DNA of 36,916 nucleotides from Streptococcus phocae (GTDB lineage: Bacteria > Bacillota > Bacilli > Lactobacillales > Streptococcaceae), in assembly GCF_001302265.1 (NCBI RefSeq), contig NZ_LHQM01000031.1, positions 1 through 36,916 on the forward strand. The letters run 5' to 3'. Below the pieces are notes generated by a model, which was given only the letters and a program-made list of their open reading frames with translations, was not told where the DNA came from and searched no databases. The position numbers and the translations under genes are program-made. Below are positions 15,650 to 23,920 of the stretch, in pieces; position 1 is the stretch's first letter; each line of letters begins with the position of its first letter.

Positions 15650-16573
15650 TTACCGGTGTGCGCGACACCCTTGATAAGAATTGCGTCTAGTCATCTCAGC
15701 ATCAATAGCATTTAGGACTTCCCACTTATTCAAACTCCACATTGGCCCAATTAGCATCTCCCTTGGAGCATCACCTGTGATCCGATGAATGATAATGTCT
15801 TTTGGGATAATTTCTAACTGATCACAGATGATGGACACGTATTCTTCTTGACTCAATAATCGTAGACGCCCTTCGTGATAATCTCGCTGCATGCGGGTAT
15901 TGGTCATTAAATGCAACAAGTGCAATTTGATGCCTTGAATGTCATTATCCACAACGCAACGCCTAACGTTTTCTACCATCATCTCAGCCGTTTCTCCCGG
16001 CAAACCGTTGATGAGGTGTGAGACAATATTGATCTTCGGGTGGCGGCGCAATCGCTTAACCGTTTCCTGATAAAGCTCATAAGAATGTGCTCTATTAATA
16101 ATCTTTGACGTTTCTTCAAAGGTTGTTTGAAGCCCTAGTTCAACAGTGACGTGCATCCGTTCTGCTAATTGCGCCAAATAGGCAATCACATCATCAGGTA
16201 AACAATCTGGTCTGGTTCCGATATTAATCCCCACCACACCTGGCTCATTGATGGCTTGCTCATAACGGTCACGAATCACTGATAAGCTGTCATGGGTATT
16301 GGTGAAGTTTTGAAAATAAACCAAGTATTTGGTCACATCGGGCCACTTGCGATGCATAAATGTAATTTCTTTGTAGAATTGTTCTCTAATGGGTGCGTCA
16401 GGAGCCACAATGGCATCTCCTGACCCAGAAACTGTGCAAAATGTACAACCACCATGAGCTACCGTTCCGTCGCGATTCGGGCAGTCAAAGCCAGCATCAA
16501 CAGGCACTTTAAAAATTTTCTCCCCAAATAACTGACGATAATACTCATTTAAGGTTTGATATCTCTTTTTCAT
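15650..16573 (-). CDS. TIGR01212 family radical SAM protein (YtqA, MnmL candidate)
   Basis: 307-residue radical SAM protein with a family-specific cysteine pattern C31...C43-x2-C46 (DCPNRDG...GGCTFC). It is of the YhcC/YtqA group. As I recall, YtqA has recently been linked to mnm5s2U tRNA modification under the name MnmL; the adjacent mnmM supports this. The ATG lies 7 nt after TGATAAAAT and lacks a good ribosome site. It is probably cotranscribed with mnmM. The chemistry cannot be read from sequence. Confidence 0.85.
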   Translation of the reverse strand: MKKRYQTLNEYYRQLFGEKIFKVPVDAGFDCPNRDGTVAHGGCTFCTVSGSGDAIVAPDAPIREQFYKEITFMHRKWPDVTKYLVYFQNFTNTHDSLSVIRDRYEQAINEPGVVGINIGTRPDCLPDDVIAYLAQLAERMHVTVELGLQTTFEETSKIINRAHSYELYQETVKRLRRHPKINIVSHLINGLPGETAEMMVENVRRCVVDNDIQGIKLHLLHLMTNTRMQRDYHEGRLRLLSQEEYVSIICDQLEIIPKDIIIHRITGDAPREMLIGPMWSLNKWEVLNAIDAEMTRRNSYQGCRAHR

Positions 16574-16580
16574 ATTCTTT

Positions 16581-16589
16581 ATTTTATCA
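16581..16589 (-). promoter_or_regulatory. Extended -10 promoter abutting the TIGR01212 gene
   Basis: TGATAAAAT on the minus strand, 7 nt before the ATG at 16573. The remaining gap up to 16719 shows no other clear signal. Confidence 0.45.
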
Positions 16590-16719
16590 CAATTTCAAAA
16601 AGAAAGATTCTCCAAATCAGCTCAACACTGACTTGATTGTGATTCCGTATGTTTGAGCACTAAAAAAGTCAAAAGAATATCATCCTTTCAACTCTCTATA
16701 ATAATAACTTGATTGATTG

Positions 16720-17370
16720 TTAGTGCTGCTTTAAATGGAATCGCCACTCAAAGCGTTTTTTATCGTAATAAGGGTACAACAAGGATAAAATCCCAAATCC
16801 AAGTAAAAAACCTGCAAGGACATCACTTGGATAGTGAACCCCTAAATAAACACGCGATAAGCCAATAAGTAGCAATAAACTCGTTAAACAAAAGTCCACA
16901 ACGAGCTGAAAAGGGCTCTGGCGTAGCCTCTGATGAAAAATAATGATCAAACTTCCGATAATTAGCATGCTACCTGTGGCATGGCCACTTGGAAAAGAGT
17001 AGCCACCAGCATGGACCAAATGCTCAATCAAAGGACGTGGCCTTTGATACAATATCTTGAAACCTGTAATGAAAAGAGCAGCCATCAGACCATTTGATAA
17101 TAAAAATAATGCCTCAGCCTTCCATTTAAGAGCGTAGCAAATCAAGACAGATATCATCAAAATTATAATTTGAGTCTTGACATTGCCTACTATTGTGACT
17201 AACTTAAAAAAACGAGTGGCTCCCTCAGGGAGATTACCTCTAACAACTGATTGAATGACTCCATCTAAAGCTGTCAACTGCTCAGGAAAAAACTTAACCA
17301 CGTAGCCCATAATGACAAATAAAAGGAGGGCAAAGGATGACTTTAGCATATGTTGTTGTTTGTTTTTCAT
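16720..17370 (-). CDS. PAP2 family phosphatase (membrane lipid phosphatase)
   Basis: 216-residue integral membrane protein with about 5-6 helices. The three PAP2 catalytic motifs are complete: KILYQRPRP (105-113), PSGH (127-130) and SRVYLGVHYPSD (172-183), with H130 and H180 expected to catalyse. The family dephosphorylates lipid phosphates such as undecaprenyl pyrophosphate or phosphatidylglycerol phosphate; the substrate here is unknown. It starts 3 nt after ribU and so is under the same FMN riboswitch, an odd pairing with riboflavin uptake. Confidence 0.9.
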   Translation of the reverse strand: MKNKQQHMLKSSFALLLFVIMGYVVKFFPEQLTALDGVIQSVVRGNLPEGATRFFKLVTIVGNVKTQIIILMISVLICYALKWKAEALFLLSNGLMAALFITGFKILYQRPRPLIEHLVHAGGYSFPSGHATGSMLIIGSLIIIFHQRLRQSPFQLVVDFCLTSLLLLIGLSRVYLGVHYPSDVLAGFLLGFGILSLLYPYYDKKRFEWRFHLKQH

Positions 17371-17373
17371 GTG

Positions 17374-17937
17374 TTATCTAATGTATCTTTCTAGAATTGG
17401 TTTACTTGCAATATACACAAAATAAAAGGCAATTGCAAATATTAACCCTTCTACCACATTGAATGGAACAACCATAGCAACCATGTATTTGGTAATCCCA
17501 ATATAGGCACCAATATCAAAATTAGCTAATGCCGCATACAATGGAATTGCGACAAAATAATTTAAGAGAACCATGGAAAAGGTCAGCAAAGCTGTTCCTA
17601 AAACACTAGCCAAAAGATACTGGCGAAGGGTCTGCTTTTTTCTCCAAACCAATCCAAACACGGTTACAAAAACTCCTATAGCAAGCATGTTCATCGGTAA
17701 GCCAATCACATCAGTGATCCCATGGTTATTCAAGAAAATTTTCAATAACGACCTAAACACTAAAATCAAGTAAGCATGTTTCAAGTCCATCAGAACCAAG
17801 CCTAACAAGATAGGAATAATGCTCAACTCAACTTTTAAAAAACTAGCTCCTGGAATGATAGAAAAGCTAAAAAACATTAAAACAAAAGATATGGCTGAAA
17901 GAATGGCAACCATGACCATTTTATGTATTTTTGACAT
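17374..17937 (-). CDS. ribU: ECF transporter S component, riboflavin-specific RibU
   Basis: 187-residue membrane protein with about six helices, the substrate-binding subunit that pairs with the shared EcfA-EcfA'-EcfT module for riboflavin uptake. The first helix carries an AxxxA pattern (AILSA) used by S components to contact EcfT. Riboflavin specificity is supported by the FMN riboswitch in its leader. The ATG at 17937 has a strong GGAGG at 8 nt; longer in-frame starts would run into the leader RNA. It is followed at once by the PAP2 gene. Confidence 0.92.
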   Translation of the reverse strand: MSKIHKMVMVAILSAISFVLMFFSFSIIPGASFLKVELSIIPILLGLVLMDLKHAYLILVFRSLLKIFLNNHGITDVIGLPMNMLAIGVFVTVFGLVWRKKQTLRQYLLASVLGTALLTFSMVLLNYFVAIPLYAALANFDIGAYIGITKYMVAMVVPFNVVEGLIFAIAFYFVYIASKPILERYIR

Positions 17938-17958
17938 AAAAAATTCCTCCAATTTTTT
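17938..17958 (-). promoter_or_regulatory. A/U hairpin displaying the ribU Shine-Dalgarno
   Basis: Immediately before the ATG, eight A/U pairs (17951-17958 with 17938-17945) flank the loop GGAGG (17946-17950). A competing 6-bp hairpin CAATTT / AAATTG lies just upstream. It may serve as the expression platform of the riboswitch. Confidence 0.4.
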
Positions 17959-18014
17959 CAAATTGAAAGAAGTTCCTTCGTATTTGGATAGCAAAAAAGT
18001 ACCCAAAAAACCCG

Positions 18015-18132
18015 GTCTTCTCTCATCCAGACTTTACTGTCGGTTGTGGAATTACACCACATCAGCTTACGCTCGCGGACTTCTAGATACTCTAGTCACC
18101 GCCGGTCGGGAATTACACCCTGCCCTGAAGAC
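18015..18132 (-). ncRNA. FMN riboswitch (RFN element)
   Basis: The minus strand carries the conserved RFN blocks: the P1 stem GAAGAC / GTCTTC (18127-18132 with 18015-18020), AGGGCAGGGTG, the segment around CCGACCGGCGGT, GTCCGCGAGCG and GGATGAGAGAAG. It binds FMN and represses the downstream riboflavin genes. The aptamer is followed by CGGG and six T, but no clear terminator stem; control of ribosome access is possible. Confidence 0.95.
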
Positions 18133-18138
18133 ACTTAT

Positions 18139-18167
18139 AGCATAGCAAATTTATCACTATATAGCAA
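18139..18167 (-). promoter_or_regulatory. Promoter of the FMN riboswitch-ribU transcript
   Basis: Minus strand TTGCTA (18162-18167), 17 bp, TATGCT (18139-18144), placing the start point at the first bases of the aptamer. Confidence 0.6.
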
Positions 18168-18202
18168 TAGGTTTGTTCACTATTTTGATAAAAATAGGTT
18201 TT

Positions 18203-18760
18203 TTATGATAATGATGCGCCTTTCAATTTATCATTCTCGTAAGTATGACTAAGTTCTAGGCCTTTAAAATTTTGTTGCCTCAAGGCTTCATAAACGACCA
18301 TACAAACCGTATTAGAAAGGTTGAGGCTTCTAACATGGTCATCGTTCATGGGGACTCGCAAGGCTTTTTCCTGATGTTCTTTCATAAAGACTTCTGGCAA
18401 GCCAGTGTCTTCTCGACCAAATAAAAAGTAATGTTCTTGCCCATCGTCGTATGTCTCATCAGAATAGACAGCCTCAGCAAATTTACTAATGAGATGAAGC
18501 TGACCTTGACAGCTTTCTAAAAAAGCGTCTAAACTATCGTAAAAGCGAATATCTAGTTTATCCCAATAGTCTAGTCCAGCCCGCTTCATTTTTCGGTCAT
18601 CAATCGGAAACCCCATCGGCTTGATGATGTGCAAAGGGGCATTTGTTGCTGCACAGGTTCTGGCAATATTTCCTGTGTTTTGAGGAATTTGTGGCTGAAA
18701 TAACACCACGTGATTCAAACTTTTTTGATTGGTTGCAGAAGCATTTTGTGTCTTACTCAT
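18203..18760 (-). CDS. trmL: tRNA (cytidine/uridine-34 2'-O)-methyltransferase TrmL
   Basis: 185-residue SPOUT-class methyltransferase that modifies the 2'-O of the wobble base in tRNA-Leu isoacceptors in E. coli. Motif 1 NTGNIAR is at 28-34, motif 2 FGREDTGLP at 114-122 and motif 3 RSLNLSNTV at 144-152, the knot-forming SAM site. The N-terminal 15 residues are a poorly conserved polar extension. The ribosome site is weak (GAG at a suboptimal distance). Between its gene and the nearest strong promoter lies a terminator hairpin, so expression may be attenuated. Confidence 0.93.
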   Translation of the reverse strand: MSKTQNASATNQKSLNHVVLFQPQIPQNTGNIARTCAATNAPLHIIKPMGFPIDDRKMKRAGLDYWDKLDIRFYDSLDAFLESCQGQLHLISKFAEAVYSDETYDDGQEHYFLFGREDTGLPEVFMKEHQEKALRVPMNDDHVRSLNLSNTVCMVVYEALRQQNFKGLELSHTYENDKLKGASLS

Positions 18761-18782
18761 AGTTCACTCATTTCTTTTCATC

Positions 18783-18830
18783 ATAAAAAACCACACTGCT
18801 CGGAGTCATGCTCAGCAAACAATGTGGTTG
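18783..18830 (-). terminator. Terminator between the yidD operon / leader promoter and trmL
   Basis: Outer stem AACCACA / TGTGGTT (18823-18829 with 18789-18795), inner TGCT / AGCA pairing, then six T on the minus strand. It can end both readthrough from yidD and the RNA from the promoter at 18892-18919. Confidence 0.78.
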
Positions 18831-18885
18831 TGGTGACTCGTTAACTTAAATCATAACAGGTTTGATTTAAATCAACGAATGCTTG
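18786..18885 (-). ncRNA. Candidate small RNA or attenuator leader upstream of trmL
   Basis: A roughly 100-nt transcript is predicted between a near-perfect promoter and a strong terminator. It has an imperfect 5' hairpin (18863-18877 with 18839-18853, 13 of 15 pairs) and a possible antiterminator pairing GAGTCA / TGACTC (18834-18839 with 18803-18808) that would compete with the terminator. There is no evident ORF. Confidence 0.5.
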
Positions 18886-18891
18886 TTTTTT

Positions 18892-18919
18892 ATTATAGCA
18901 CTTTGGCAGTCGTTGTCAA
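18892..18919 (-). promoter_or_regulatory. Strong sigma-A promoter upstream of trmL
   Basis: Minus strand TTGACA (18914-18919), 16 bp, TATAAT (18892-18897): both hexamers are perfect. It lies just after the yidD stop codon. Confidence 0.82.
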
Positions 18920-18935
18920 TGTATTTACACTAAAG

Positions 18936-19199
18936 TTAACGCTTTTTTTCATGTTTTACAGCTTTGTCATTTCTTGTCAAACTAAAATGGTCTGGGACAG
19001 GATCTTCTCCCCCAGAGACAAATGGGTGACACCGAAATATTCTCGCTATCCCCATCAAAACTCCCTTGAAACCATGCTTTTCGATTGCTTTTATCATATA
19101 AGCCGAGCAGGTAGGTCTGTAGCGACAAGAAGCAGGAAAAAGGGGCGACAAATAGCGTTGATAGCCCCTGATGGCTCCAATTAATAAAGATTTTATCAT
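18936..19199 (-). CDS. yidD: Membrane protein insertion efficiency factor YidD
   Basis: 87-residue small amphipathic, membrane-associated protein (UPF0161) that aids YidC-dependent insertion. It shows the family core [15 protein letters not shown], then [10 protein letters not shown] with conserved cysteines, and CHPF near residue 57. The ATG overlaps the rluB stop (ATGA). It is the last gene of the murI-to-yidD array. In other bacteria yidD sits near rnpA and yidC; here it is linked to rluB, as usual in streptococci. Confidence 0.95.
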   Translation of the reverse strand: MIKSLLIGAIRGYQRYLSPLFPASCRYRPTCSAYMIKAIEKHGFKGVLMGIARIFRCHPFVSGGEDPVPDHFSLTRNDKAVKHEKKR

Positions 19200-19918
19200 G
19201 TGATGGTATTAGCAGCGTTGTGCAATTGACTGATTTCTTTTTTATTGAGACGTCTGGCTTCACCAGGTCGTAGACCTGTCAAATTCAAGGTACCGAATTG
19301 TGTCCGAGACAATTTATCGACCAACAGCCCAACTGATTCAAACATTTTCTTAACTTGGTGGTTACGTCCTTCGTGGATGGTTAGTTCTACAATTGAGCGA
19401 TTTTTATCAGCTTCAACACGAATAATATTATAACGAGCCGGTTTTGTTTTTTTACCGTCAATCACAACGCCTCGCGTTAATGGGCGTAGATTATCTTTTG
19501 TTGCAATTCCTTTGACACGTGCTAAGTAGACTTTATCAATTTCGTTACGCGGGTGAATCATTTTATCTGTGAAGTCCCCATCATTGGTTAAGATCAAAAG
19601 CCCTGAGGTATCCCAGTCCAAACGCCCAACTGGATAAATTCGCTCCTTGACTTGTGGCAAAAGGTCAATCACTGTTTTACGTCCCTTGTCATCTGAGACA
19701 CTCGAGATAACGCCTCGTGGCTTATTGAGTAAGTAATAAACCTTCTCCTCATTGTAGATAGGGCTACCTTCGATTTCGACAATATCCCCAGATTTTACCA
19801 AGGTCGACAATTCTGTAATGACTTGTCCATTTAATGTCACCAATCCTTGTTTAATTAATTCTTCAGCCTTACGACGACTAGCGACTCCTGCGTGGGCAAT
19901 ATACTTGTTAATTCTCAT
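19196..19918 (-). CDS. rluB: 23S rRNA pseudouridine synthase RluB
   Basis: 240-residue enzyme that isomerises uridine 2605 (E. coli numbering) of 23S rRNA. It has an N-terminal S4 RNA-binding domain (about 1-60) and the catalytic [17 protein letters not shown] motif with the nucleophile D101. I use the ATG at 19918 giving [19 protein letters not shown]; the upstream in-frame ATG adds only EERRKI-type residues that read as ribosome-site sequence. It is separated from scpB by 59 nt, the largest gap in the array. Confidence 0.94.
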   Translation of the reverse strand: MRINKYIAHAGVASRRKAEELIKQGLVTLNGQVITELSTLVKSGDIVEIEGSPIYNEEKVYYLLNKPRGVISSVSDDKGRKTVIDLLPQVKERIYPVGRLDWDTSGLLILTNDGDFTDKMIHPRNEIDKVYLARVKGIATKDNLRPLTRGVVIDGKKTKPARYNIIRVEADKNRSIVELTIHEGRNHQVKKMFESVGLLVDKLSRTQFGTLNLTGLRPGEARRLNKKEISQLHNAANTIT

Positions 19919-19977
19919 TATTTTTCTTCTTTCTTCCATAGGACTTACCCTTTGGGATAAATCATCGTAGGTTTTGT

Positions 19978-20532
19978 CTAGTCGGAGTGACTAAATAAAT
20001 CCATTTCTTGGTCATCGGACGCTTCCATTGGCGGAGCATCAATCAACTGTTCCAAATGATTAATTCCCAAATAATCTAGAAAATAATCCGTTGTTTCGTA
20101 AAGATTGGGACGTCCGACAACGTCTTTTTTACCAGCTTCTTTAATTAAACCAAAAGCCAGTAATTTGCTCAGCGCACCACTAGAGTTGACCCCACGTATG
20201 GCGTCAATTTCAATTCTTGTGATTGGTTGCTTATAAGCAATGATCGAGAGCACCTCCAAAGCAGCTCGCGACAAGCTTTGATTGATTGGGCTTTTGGAGT
20301 AGGCTCGCAGCAAAGGCGCTAAGACAGGCTTGGTCACTAATTTATAGGTATTAGCTGTTTCTAATAAGCAAAGGCTAGAATCAGCATCTGCCAAATATTT
20401 TTGCTCCAGTTTTTCCAATTGTTGCTGCAAGGCAGTCGGAGTCAAATCTAATAGCAAGGCTAATTGCCTCACCCCAAGACCTTCTTCACCTGCAAGGAAC
20501 AAGAGGGCCTCAATTTGTGCTAAATAAGTCAT
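19978..20532 (-). CDS. scpB: Segregation and condensation protein B
   Basis: 184-residue kleisin-associated protein with two winged-helix domains. It binds ScpA within the Smc-ScpAB complex that condenses and segregates the chromosome. Family segments include the N-terminal [13 protein letters not shown] and [19 protein letters not shown] near 90-110 followed by IRGVNS. The acidic C-terminus is variable. The ATG overlaps the scpA stop (ATGA), so both proteins are made coupled. Confidence 0.95.
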   Translation of the reverse strand: MTYLAQIEALLFLAGEEGLGVRQLALLLDLTPTALQQQLEKLEQKYLADADSSLCLLETANTYKLVTKPVLAPLLRAYSKSPINQSLSRAALEVLSIIAYKQPITRIEIDAIRGVNSSGALSKLLAFGLIKEAGKKDVVGRPNLYETTDYFLDYLGINHLEQLIDAPPMEASDDQEMDLFSHSD

Positions 20533-21236
20533 TGAACCTCCTTTCGCAACACAATAGGACCAAAATTGCTAGCTTGATCCACGAACACCTGGTGTCTTTT
20601 AATTAACTCTAAACTAGCTAAAAATAAAGCAATGATTTCATTGATGCTTCGGCAATCTTGACATAATTCTGACAAGGTGACTTCCCTATCGTGTCCTAGT
20701 CTTGTTTCAATAACTTGCATCATGTCTTCGATACGATAGTCATCTCGCTCAACAACTGCGTGATTCTGCTTAAATGTTTCTTTTTTGACAGTTATCATAT
20801 TTGAAAAGGCCAAAAACAAGTCGATAACAGTCTTGTCCTTCACTAAAACCGTATCGTCAAAAATTAGTTCTTGCTTCGGTTTTGAGAAAAACTGGGCACG
20901 TTGGTCGTGTTGCTGTGCCAACTCCTGGCTGAGGCGTTTAAAATGGCTGTACTCTTCAATTTTTTCTAACAGCTCTTGCTCTAAGTCATCTTCGACTGGT
21001 TCTTTGTCAATCAACTTAGGCAATAAACGTCGACTTTTAATGAGCATTAACTGACTAGCCATAAGCATATACTCTCCTGCGATTTCTAATTTCATCGCTT
21101 GGAGGGTTTCTAAATAGGCTAGATATTGCTCAATAACGTCGACAATAGGAACCTCATAAATATCAACTTTATATTGAGAAACCAAGTGCAAGAGTAAATC
21201 AAGCGGTCCTTCAAAATCCTTAACTTTTATATCCAT
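20529..21236 (-). CDS. scpA: Segregation and condensation protein A
   Basis: 235-residue kleisin that bridges the heads of Smc. The N-terminal [12 protein letters not shown] and the following [14 protein letters not shown] are characteristic, and the C-terminal winged helix is intact. I choose the ATG at 21236, which gives [11 protein letters not shown] and a one-base overlap (TAATG) with the XerD-like gene; a longer in-frame ORF extends 60 codons into that gene but is out of frame with its product and not family-like. Confidence 0.95.
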   Translation of the reverse strand: MDIKVKDFEGPLDLLLHLVSQYKVDIYEVPIVDVIEQYLAYLETLQAMKLEIAGEYMLMASQLMLIKSRRLLPKLIDKEPVEDDLEQELLEKIEEYSHFKRLSQELAQQHDQRAQFFSKPKQELIFDDTVLVKDKTVIDLFLAFSNMITVKKETFKQNHAVVERDDYRIEDMMQVIETRLGHDREVTLSELCQDCRSINEIIALFLASLELIKRHQVFVDQASNFGPIVLRKEVQ

Positions 21237-21982
21237 TATGATTTGTAATACTTTTCTAGTGTTATTGGGCTTTTTAGACCTAGCATCTGACTGACCTCTA
21301 TGATTGATTTTCCTGATAAGCGTTGCGTCAAGATAAACTGTTCTCGTAAGGTTTGAGCTGACAAATGACCCTGACCAATACCGTGTAAAAATCCTTTCAA
21401 CTGGTTGAAGTACCACTGTCTAGACAAGGGTTCTGCCCCTGATCCAAACAGGTAAACCTGTTTGTCTGAAACCACTGGTGCCAAAAAAGGTACTAAGCGA
21501 TTCGTCAGTTTCACAACACGCATGCCCTTAGGCGACTGGATGGTCATGATGTTAAAATCAAGATTGATGTCCGCCATTTTTAAATGGGCAATGTCGCTTG
21601 GAGTCAATCCTAATTCTAAAATTAAAATCGCTATGAGTTGCCCATTTGAAACTGGCTGCGCCTCATAGACCGCTGACAGCTCAAGGCTTGAAAAAAGCGG
21701 TTGCTTGGGAGTTATCTTGTGAGCTTTATCATCAATATGGTAATAGTCACTCAAAATGTTTTCTTGATACAAATAATGCAAAAATTGATTGACGATGGAT
21801 AATTTTCGCTTTTTAGCTGATATACTTAGCGATGAAAGGCTTTGTTTGTACAAGGCTAGTCGGTCTTGGTTAATCCGCTGACCGACATGATGGCAAAACT
21901 GTTGCAAATCATAGCGATAAGATTTTTGGCTGTTTTCCGCTAAGGACTTGTTACTGATGAAGGGTTCAATAAAGGTAATCAT
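21236..21982 (-). CDS. XerD-like tyrosine recombinase family protein, degenerate active site
   Basis: 248-residue protein with the tyrosine-recombinase fold, always linked to scpAB in streptococci and named XerD-like. The conserved Arg of box I is T127 (LELGLTPSD). In box II R213 remains, but the preceding His is Q210 and the following His is E214. The third His is L236. The nucleophile Tyr is probably Y245. Chromosome dimers in streptococci are resolved by XerS, so this protein is unlikely to be the main recombinase. Start and stop codons overlap neighbours (ATGA and TAATG). Confidence 0.9.
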   Translation of the reverse strand: MITFIEPFISNKSLAENSQKSYRYDLQQFCHHVGQRINQDRLALYKQSLSSLSISAKKRKLSIVNQFLHYLYQENILSDYYHIDDKAHKITPKQPLFSSLELSAVYEAQPVSNGQLIAILILELGLTPSDIAHLKMADINLDFNIMTIQSPKGMRVVKLTNRLVPFLAPVVSDKQVYLFGSGAEPLSRQWYFNQLKGFLHGIGQGHLSAQTLREQFILTQRLSGKSIIEVSQMLGLKSPITLEKYYKS

Positions 21983-22440
21983 TTTTTTGTAATCGTGTAC
22001 TCATCTGTAAAGTCATGCAATAGGCTATTGACTGCCTTTAAGATTGATTTTCGCGTGATAATCCCAATAAAGCGATGGGTGTCATCAACCACTGGTAGAA
22101 AAGGAAAATCAACTAATTTATGCATGATTTCTGTCAGTTTAGAAGTGACGTTGATGGTGTCAATCTTTGTATTGACCATATGGCCAATATCTGTTTGACT
22201 CATCTGCCACTCCGAGAGCTGTTCTTTGTTTTGATAGGTCATGATATCAGAAATACTGACGGTTCCAACATACTTTTTATCTTTTGTGATAACAGGCACT
22301 CTTGAAAACCCATTACTCACCAATAATAGCATGACATGATCAGCATTATGGATATCAATAAAAATAGCCAAATCTTCTGCTGGAATCAGATAGCTATCCA
22401 GATGGCGATTTAAAAATCGTTCAAATTCTTTTGCGATCAT
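21979..22440 (-). CDS. cbpB: CBS-pair protein, CbpB/DarB-like (putative c-di-AMP receptor)
   Basis: 153-residue protein made almost only of two CBS domains (about 10-75 and 80-145). Stand-alone CBS-pair proteins of this size in Firmicutes (DarB, CbpB) bind cyclic di-AMP and control (p)ppGpp synthesis or pyruvate carboxylase. The GFSRVPVITKDKKYVGTVS and FLPVVDDTHRFIGIIT segments are typical nucleotide-site strands. ATGA overlaps join it to yfcE and to the XerD-like gene. The receptor role is an inference from family. Confidence 0.82.
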   Translation of the reverse strand: MIAKEFERFLNRHLDSYLIPAEDLAIFIDIHNADHVMLLLVSNGFSRVPVITKDKKYVGTVSISDIMTYQNKEQLSEWQMSQTDIGHMVNTKIDTINVTSKLTEIMHKLVDFPFLPVVDDTHRFIGIITRKSILKAVNSLLHDFTDEYTITKK

Positions 22441-22958
22441 CGTTTAAATTCCTTAGAAAGTGATGGGTACAACTCATGTTGACGAGTCAAGTAATCAATT
22501 GTAATTAACTCATCTGTTAGTTGCACGCGCGCATAGAGTTTTTCATTAACCTCTCCGCGTGGCTGCGTGACAGAGCCTGGGTTAAGAAAAATCGTTTCGC
22601 CAAGCTGCCAAGCTGCTGGGCGATGTAGATGCCCATACAAACACAGGGTGGCTTCTGCTTCTTGTGCAAAATAGTCCAGTCTATCCCAGGTGAAATTAAT
22701 CTGTTGGAGGTGCCCATGGGTTTGTGCGATGGTAATATCTCCTAATTTGGTTACCAAACTGGCATGGTAAGCACTATCTGAGTCACAATTGCCACCCACA
22801 ACATAGATGCCTTGCCAAACCGGATCATCACTGCTCAGCTCTGAGTCACCATTGTGAAAAATGGCATCAACTTTTCCAAGATAACGGTCCTTTATGGCGG
22901 CTACTATCTCACGATCACCATGAGAATCACTCATTACTATGATTGTTTTGCTTGCCAT
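22437..22958 (-). CDS. YfcE/MJ0936 family metallophosphoesterase
   Basis: 173-residue calcineurin-like phosphoesterase with the full set of metal motifs: SDSHGD (10-15), HNGD (35-38), GGNCD (55-59), THGH (80-83) and GHLH (109-112). YfcE-type enzymes hydrolyse phosphodiesters in vitro; the physiological substrate is unknown. It overlaps rdgB by 22 nt. Its ATG is served by GGAGG inside rdgB. Confidence 0.92.
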   Translation of the reverse strand: MASKTIIVMSDSHGDREIVAAIKDRYLGKVDAIFHNGDSELSSDDPVWQGIYVVGGNCDSDSAYHASLVTKLGDITIAQTHGHLQQINFTWDRLDYFAQEAEATLCLYGHLHRPAAWQLGETIFLNPGSVTQPRGEVNEKLYARVQLTDELITIDYLTRQHELYPSLSKEFKR

Positions 22959-23920
22959 GTTGGAAAGACCTCCATTAATTTCTTGACTGCTTGACCCCTA
23001 TGAGAGATGCGATTTTTTTCTTTTGCCTCTAACTCTGCTGCATGTCGACCTGTTTCACCAACGATAAAGAGTGGGTCATAACCAAAGCCGTTTTCGCCTT
23101 TTAACTGAGTCGCGATGTAGCCTGGCCAATCGGCTTCAACCACTAGGTTATCTTTACCCGGTGCTGCAACGACCAAAGTGGTGTGGAATTGGGCTGAACG
23201 ATCTTTTTGATCAAAAACCATAGCAAGCTCGTGCAATAACTTGGCATTGTTTGTGTCATCAGTAGCATCAGGTCCTGAAAAGCGCGCAGACCAAACACCC
23301 GGTAAACCTCCCAAGGCATCAACTTTAAGGCCTGAATCATCTGCTAAAACCATCTGACCAGTTTGTTTCGAAATGGTCTCAGCCTTTAAGCGGGCATTTT
23401 CTTCAAAGGTTACCCCGGTTTCTTTCACCTCTGGCAGTTCGGGATGGTCGTTAAGGTTCTCTACCCTTAATCCAAAAGCTTCAAATAATTGGCGAAATTC
23501 TTTGGTTTTGCCCTCATTACGCGTGGCAATCAGAATCTTATCCCCAAACTCATCTTTATTTGAGGCAAAAAAATCTGCTGTCAAAACCCCTTCTTTAGCA
23601 AGATGTACCCCTATTAAGCGATTGTTTTCAATTAATAAAGTAGCCCCTGCGTGTTGCATGACGTTGATGTCTCGCTGGGTTTCTTGATTGATCATGTCAA
23701 CCACAAAATTGATTAATGCAAAAGCAGAAGCATATCGAATCACCACCACATCATAGCCTCTACGATTCTCAAAGTCTGTATCTACAAGGTTATCTAGGAG
23801 GTTTTGTACTGGCTTAATGACCTCATGGTCTACACCCCATCCCATGATAAAATTACCCCCATCCATCTTACCAATAAACCAATTCTCATCATCTTTGTGT
23901 TCGTAAGTACGACTGCTCAT
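22937..23920 (-). CDS. rdgB: XTP/dITP diphosphatase (RdgB/HAM1) with N-terminal extension
   Basis: 327-residue protein. Residues about 128-324 are the HAM1 domain, with [11 protein letters not shown] (132-142), [36 protein letters not shown] and SHRGQA. It removes non-canonical purine triphosphates (XTP, dITP) from the pool. Residues 1-127 are an extra domain absent from the standard 195-200-residue enzyme and known in streptococcal orthologues; its function is unknown. ATGA overlap with murI. Confidence 0.93.
   Translation of the reverse strand: MSSRTYEHKDDENWFIGKMDGGNFIMGWGVDHEVIKPVQNLLDNLVDTDFENRRGYDVVVIRYASAFALINFVVDMINQETQRDINVMQHAGATLLIENNRLIGVHLAKEGVLTADFFASNKDEFGDKILIATRNEGKTKEFRQLFEAFGLRVENLNDHPELPEVKETGVTFEENARLKAETISKQTGQMVLADDSGLKVDALGGLPGVWSARFSGPDATDDTNNAKLLHELAMVFDQKDRSAQFHTTLVVAAPGKDNLVVEADWPGYIATQLKGENGFGYDPLFIVGETGRHAAELEAKEKNRISHRGQAVKKLMEVFPTWQAKQS

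Noticed and set aside
18170..18205. Hairpin CTATTTTGATAAAAATAG after trmL as its terminator
   Set aside because: The T-run follows on the plus strand, where no gene ends; on the minus strand no U-tract follows.
18783..18960. Cia-dependent csRNA for the RNA before trmL
   Set aside because: No TTTAAG-N5-TTTAAG repeat precedes the promoter, so CiaR control is not supported. The RNA itself remains a candidate.
18982..19263. Open frame overlapping yidD and the end of rluB
   Set aside because: It is in another frame of two clear genes and lacks any family signature.
20529..21416. 60-codon N-terminal extension of scpA
   Set aside because: The extension is only the XerD-like gene read in another frame; [11 protein letters not shown] is the family start.
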